From Kalaharituber pfeilii (taxonomy: Eukaryota > Ascomycota > Pezizomycetes > Pezizales > Pezizaceae), in the NCBI GenBank assembly GCA_015179045.1, contig WHUZ01000064.1:62001-126000 (forward strand): 64,000 nt of DNA, given 5' to 3'. This document shows positions 63,586-64,000 of this stretch, in pieces. The position numbers and the translations under genes are program-made. The number at the start of each line of letters is the position of its first letter. Position 1 is the stretch's first letter. The notes under the pieces are model-generated. The model saw only the letters and a program-made list of their open reading frames with translations, ran no database searches and was not told the DNA's origin.

Positions 63586-63713
63586 GACCTGGACCTGGCG
63601 ATAATGTGGGTGAAGTCTCACACGAGCATAAAAGGCAACACCGAGGCAGACAAAGCAGCGAAGGTAGGAACCGCCCTGCAATACCAAGACGAGACGATCA
63701 CTGAGGCTGGCAT
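63586..63713 (+). mobile_element. LINE RNase H fragment
   Basis: DLDLAIMWVKSHTSIKGNTE ... DKAAKVGTALQYQDETITEAG, cut by a poly(T) tail insertion at the right. Confidence 0.75.
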
Positions 63714-63767
63714 TTTTTTTTTTTTTTTTATATCAGTACTCGCATGCCGCCCAATAATAATGGGCTA
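63714..63767 (-). mobile_element. Family-1 tail with enlarged loop
   Basis: Poly(T), ATATCAGTACTCGCATGCCG, CCCAATAATAATGGGCTA. The inner GCCC/GGGC stem encloses nine bases, not three, and the copy ends before the 5' CTCGC arm. Confidence 0.7.
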
Positions 63768-64000
63768 TTTTTTTTTTTTTTTTTTTTTTTAAATTTCATT
63801 AATCGCGTGCCGTCCTTGGGGCTATGGCGATGTGTAGATACATGAACTATATGAAAGTAATGAACTAAAAATAGATAACCCCCTACTCCTCCGCTGCCCA
63901 TTCCCGCCCATTCCAGGATCTCCATTATATTCGTGTCTTTCTCCGCCTGTCTTATTCCTTCCGCGCCCTTAGTGTTCTTTCTTCGCCATGCCTGACAGTC
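63768..64000 (-). mobile_element. LINE 3' end running off the window
   Basis: Poly(T), ATTTCATTAATCGCGTGCCG, CTATGGCGAT hairpin, then on the minus strand AWRRKNTKGAEGIRQAEKDT and IMEILEWAG, the usual ORF2 ending. It continues beyond the window. Confidence 0.8.

Overview
The window looks like a repeat-packed, gene-poor piece of a filamentous ascomycete genome. The clues are short spliceosomal introns (about 40-70 bp), Tad-like LINEs with RNase H domains, Fot1/pogo-type transposons, an AT-rich block with C-to-T/G-to-A decay like RIP, and two genes for six-bladed fucose-lectin proteins of the Aleuria aurantia (AAL) type. The lectins hint at a Pezizomycete, but this is inference. I recognised no rRNA, tRNA, CRISPR or bacterial-type operon.

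Host-like genes are few: AAL-type lectin 1 (6414-7493, four exons) and lectin 2 (36891-37895, three exons), a small two-exon membrane protein (20397-20966), and an unknown coiled-coil protein present as one intact copy (53648-54944) and one damaged copy (46040-47166). A few weaker exon-like stretches are flagged (2.3-3.4 kb, 31.7 kb, 57.6 kb).

Everything else is mostly mobile DNA, often nested. The dominant players are poly(A)-tailed non-LTR elements that share a roughly 40-nt 3' hairpin. Family 1 ends CTCGCCATAGCCC-nnn-GGGCGG-CATGCGAGTAATGATAT-A(n). Family 2 ends CCTGCCATGGCGAACAGC-TGCATGCGGGGTCACGTGA-A(n). Four kinds of insertion carry these tails: long copies with RT and RNase H (the best is 48449-50850), ORF1-only derivatives, many insertions consisting of just the hairpin plus poly(A) between target-site duplications, and a few even shorter ones. 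The hairpin-only class, with its compensatory base changes, is the most novel signal I see.

DNA transposons: a 3.0-kb TA-flanked IS630/Tc1-like element with an apparently intact three-exon, 756-aa transposase (57953-60964); two decayed Fot1-like elements (21337-23597; 61043-62571); pogo-like and Tc1-like MITEs with TA duplications; two hAT-like groups with 8-bp duplications and GGCC-rich 19-bp arrays (8321-9853, 47483-48216, 61672-62167; 43145-44595, 31127-); and a roughly 4-kb foldback structure built of tandem repeats (26.4-30.4 kb). One LTR element (12813-16077) is a Copia-type gag-only insertion with apparently identical LTRs. A KRBA2/Ginger-like integrase (39902-43080) has an intact C-terminus but a heavily transition-mutated core.

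Layout: 0-6 kb sparse with ORF1-type insertion; 6-7.5 kb lectin 1; 8-12.4 kb nested LINE/hAT/MITE stack; 12.8-16.1 kb Copia; 16.4-25 kb LINEs, MITEs, membrane-protein gene and Fot1; 25-31.4 kb decayed gag, foldback, hAT terminus; 31.7-36.2 kb LINE derivatives and satellites; 36.9-37.9 kb lectin 2; 38.5-45 kb LINEs, integrase, AT-rich block, hAT; 46-55 kb duplicated coiled-coil gene with LINEs; 55-64 kb pogo MITE, Tc1-like element, Fot1 plus hAT, LINEs.
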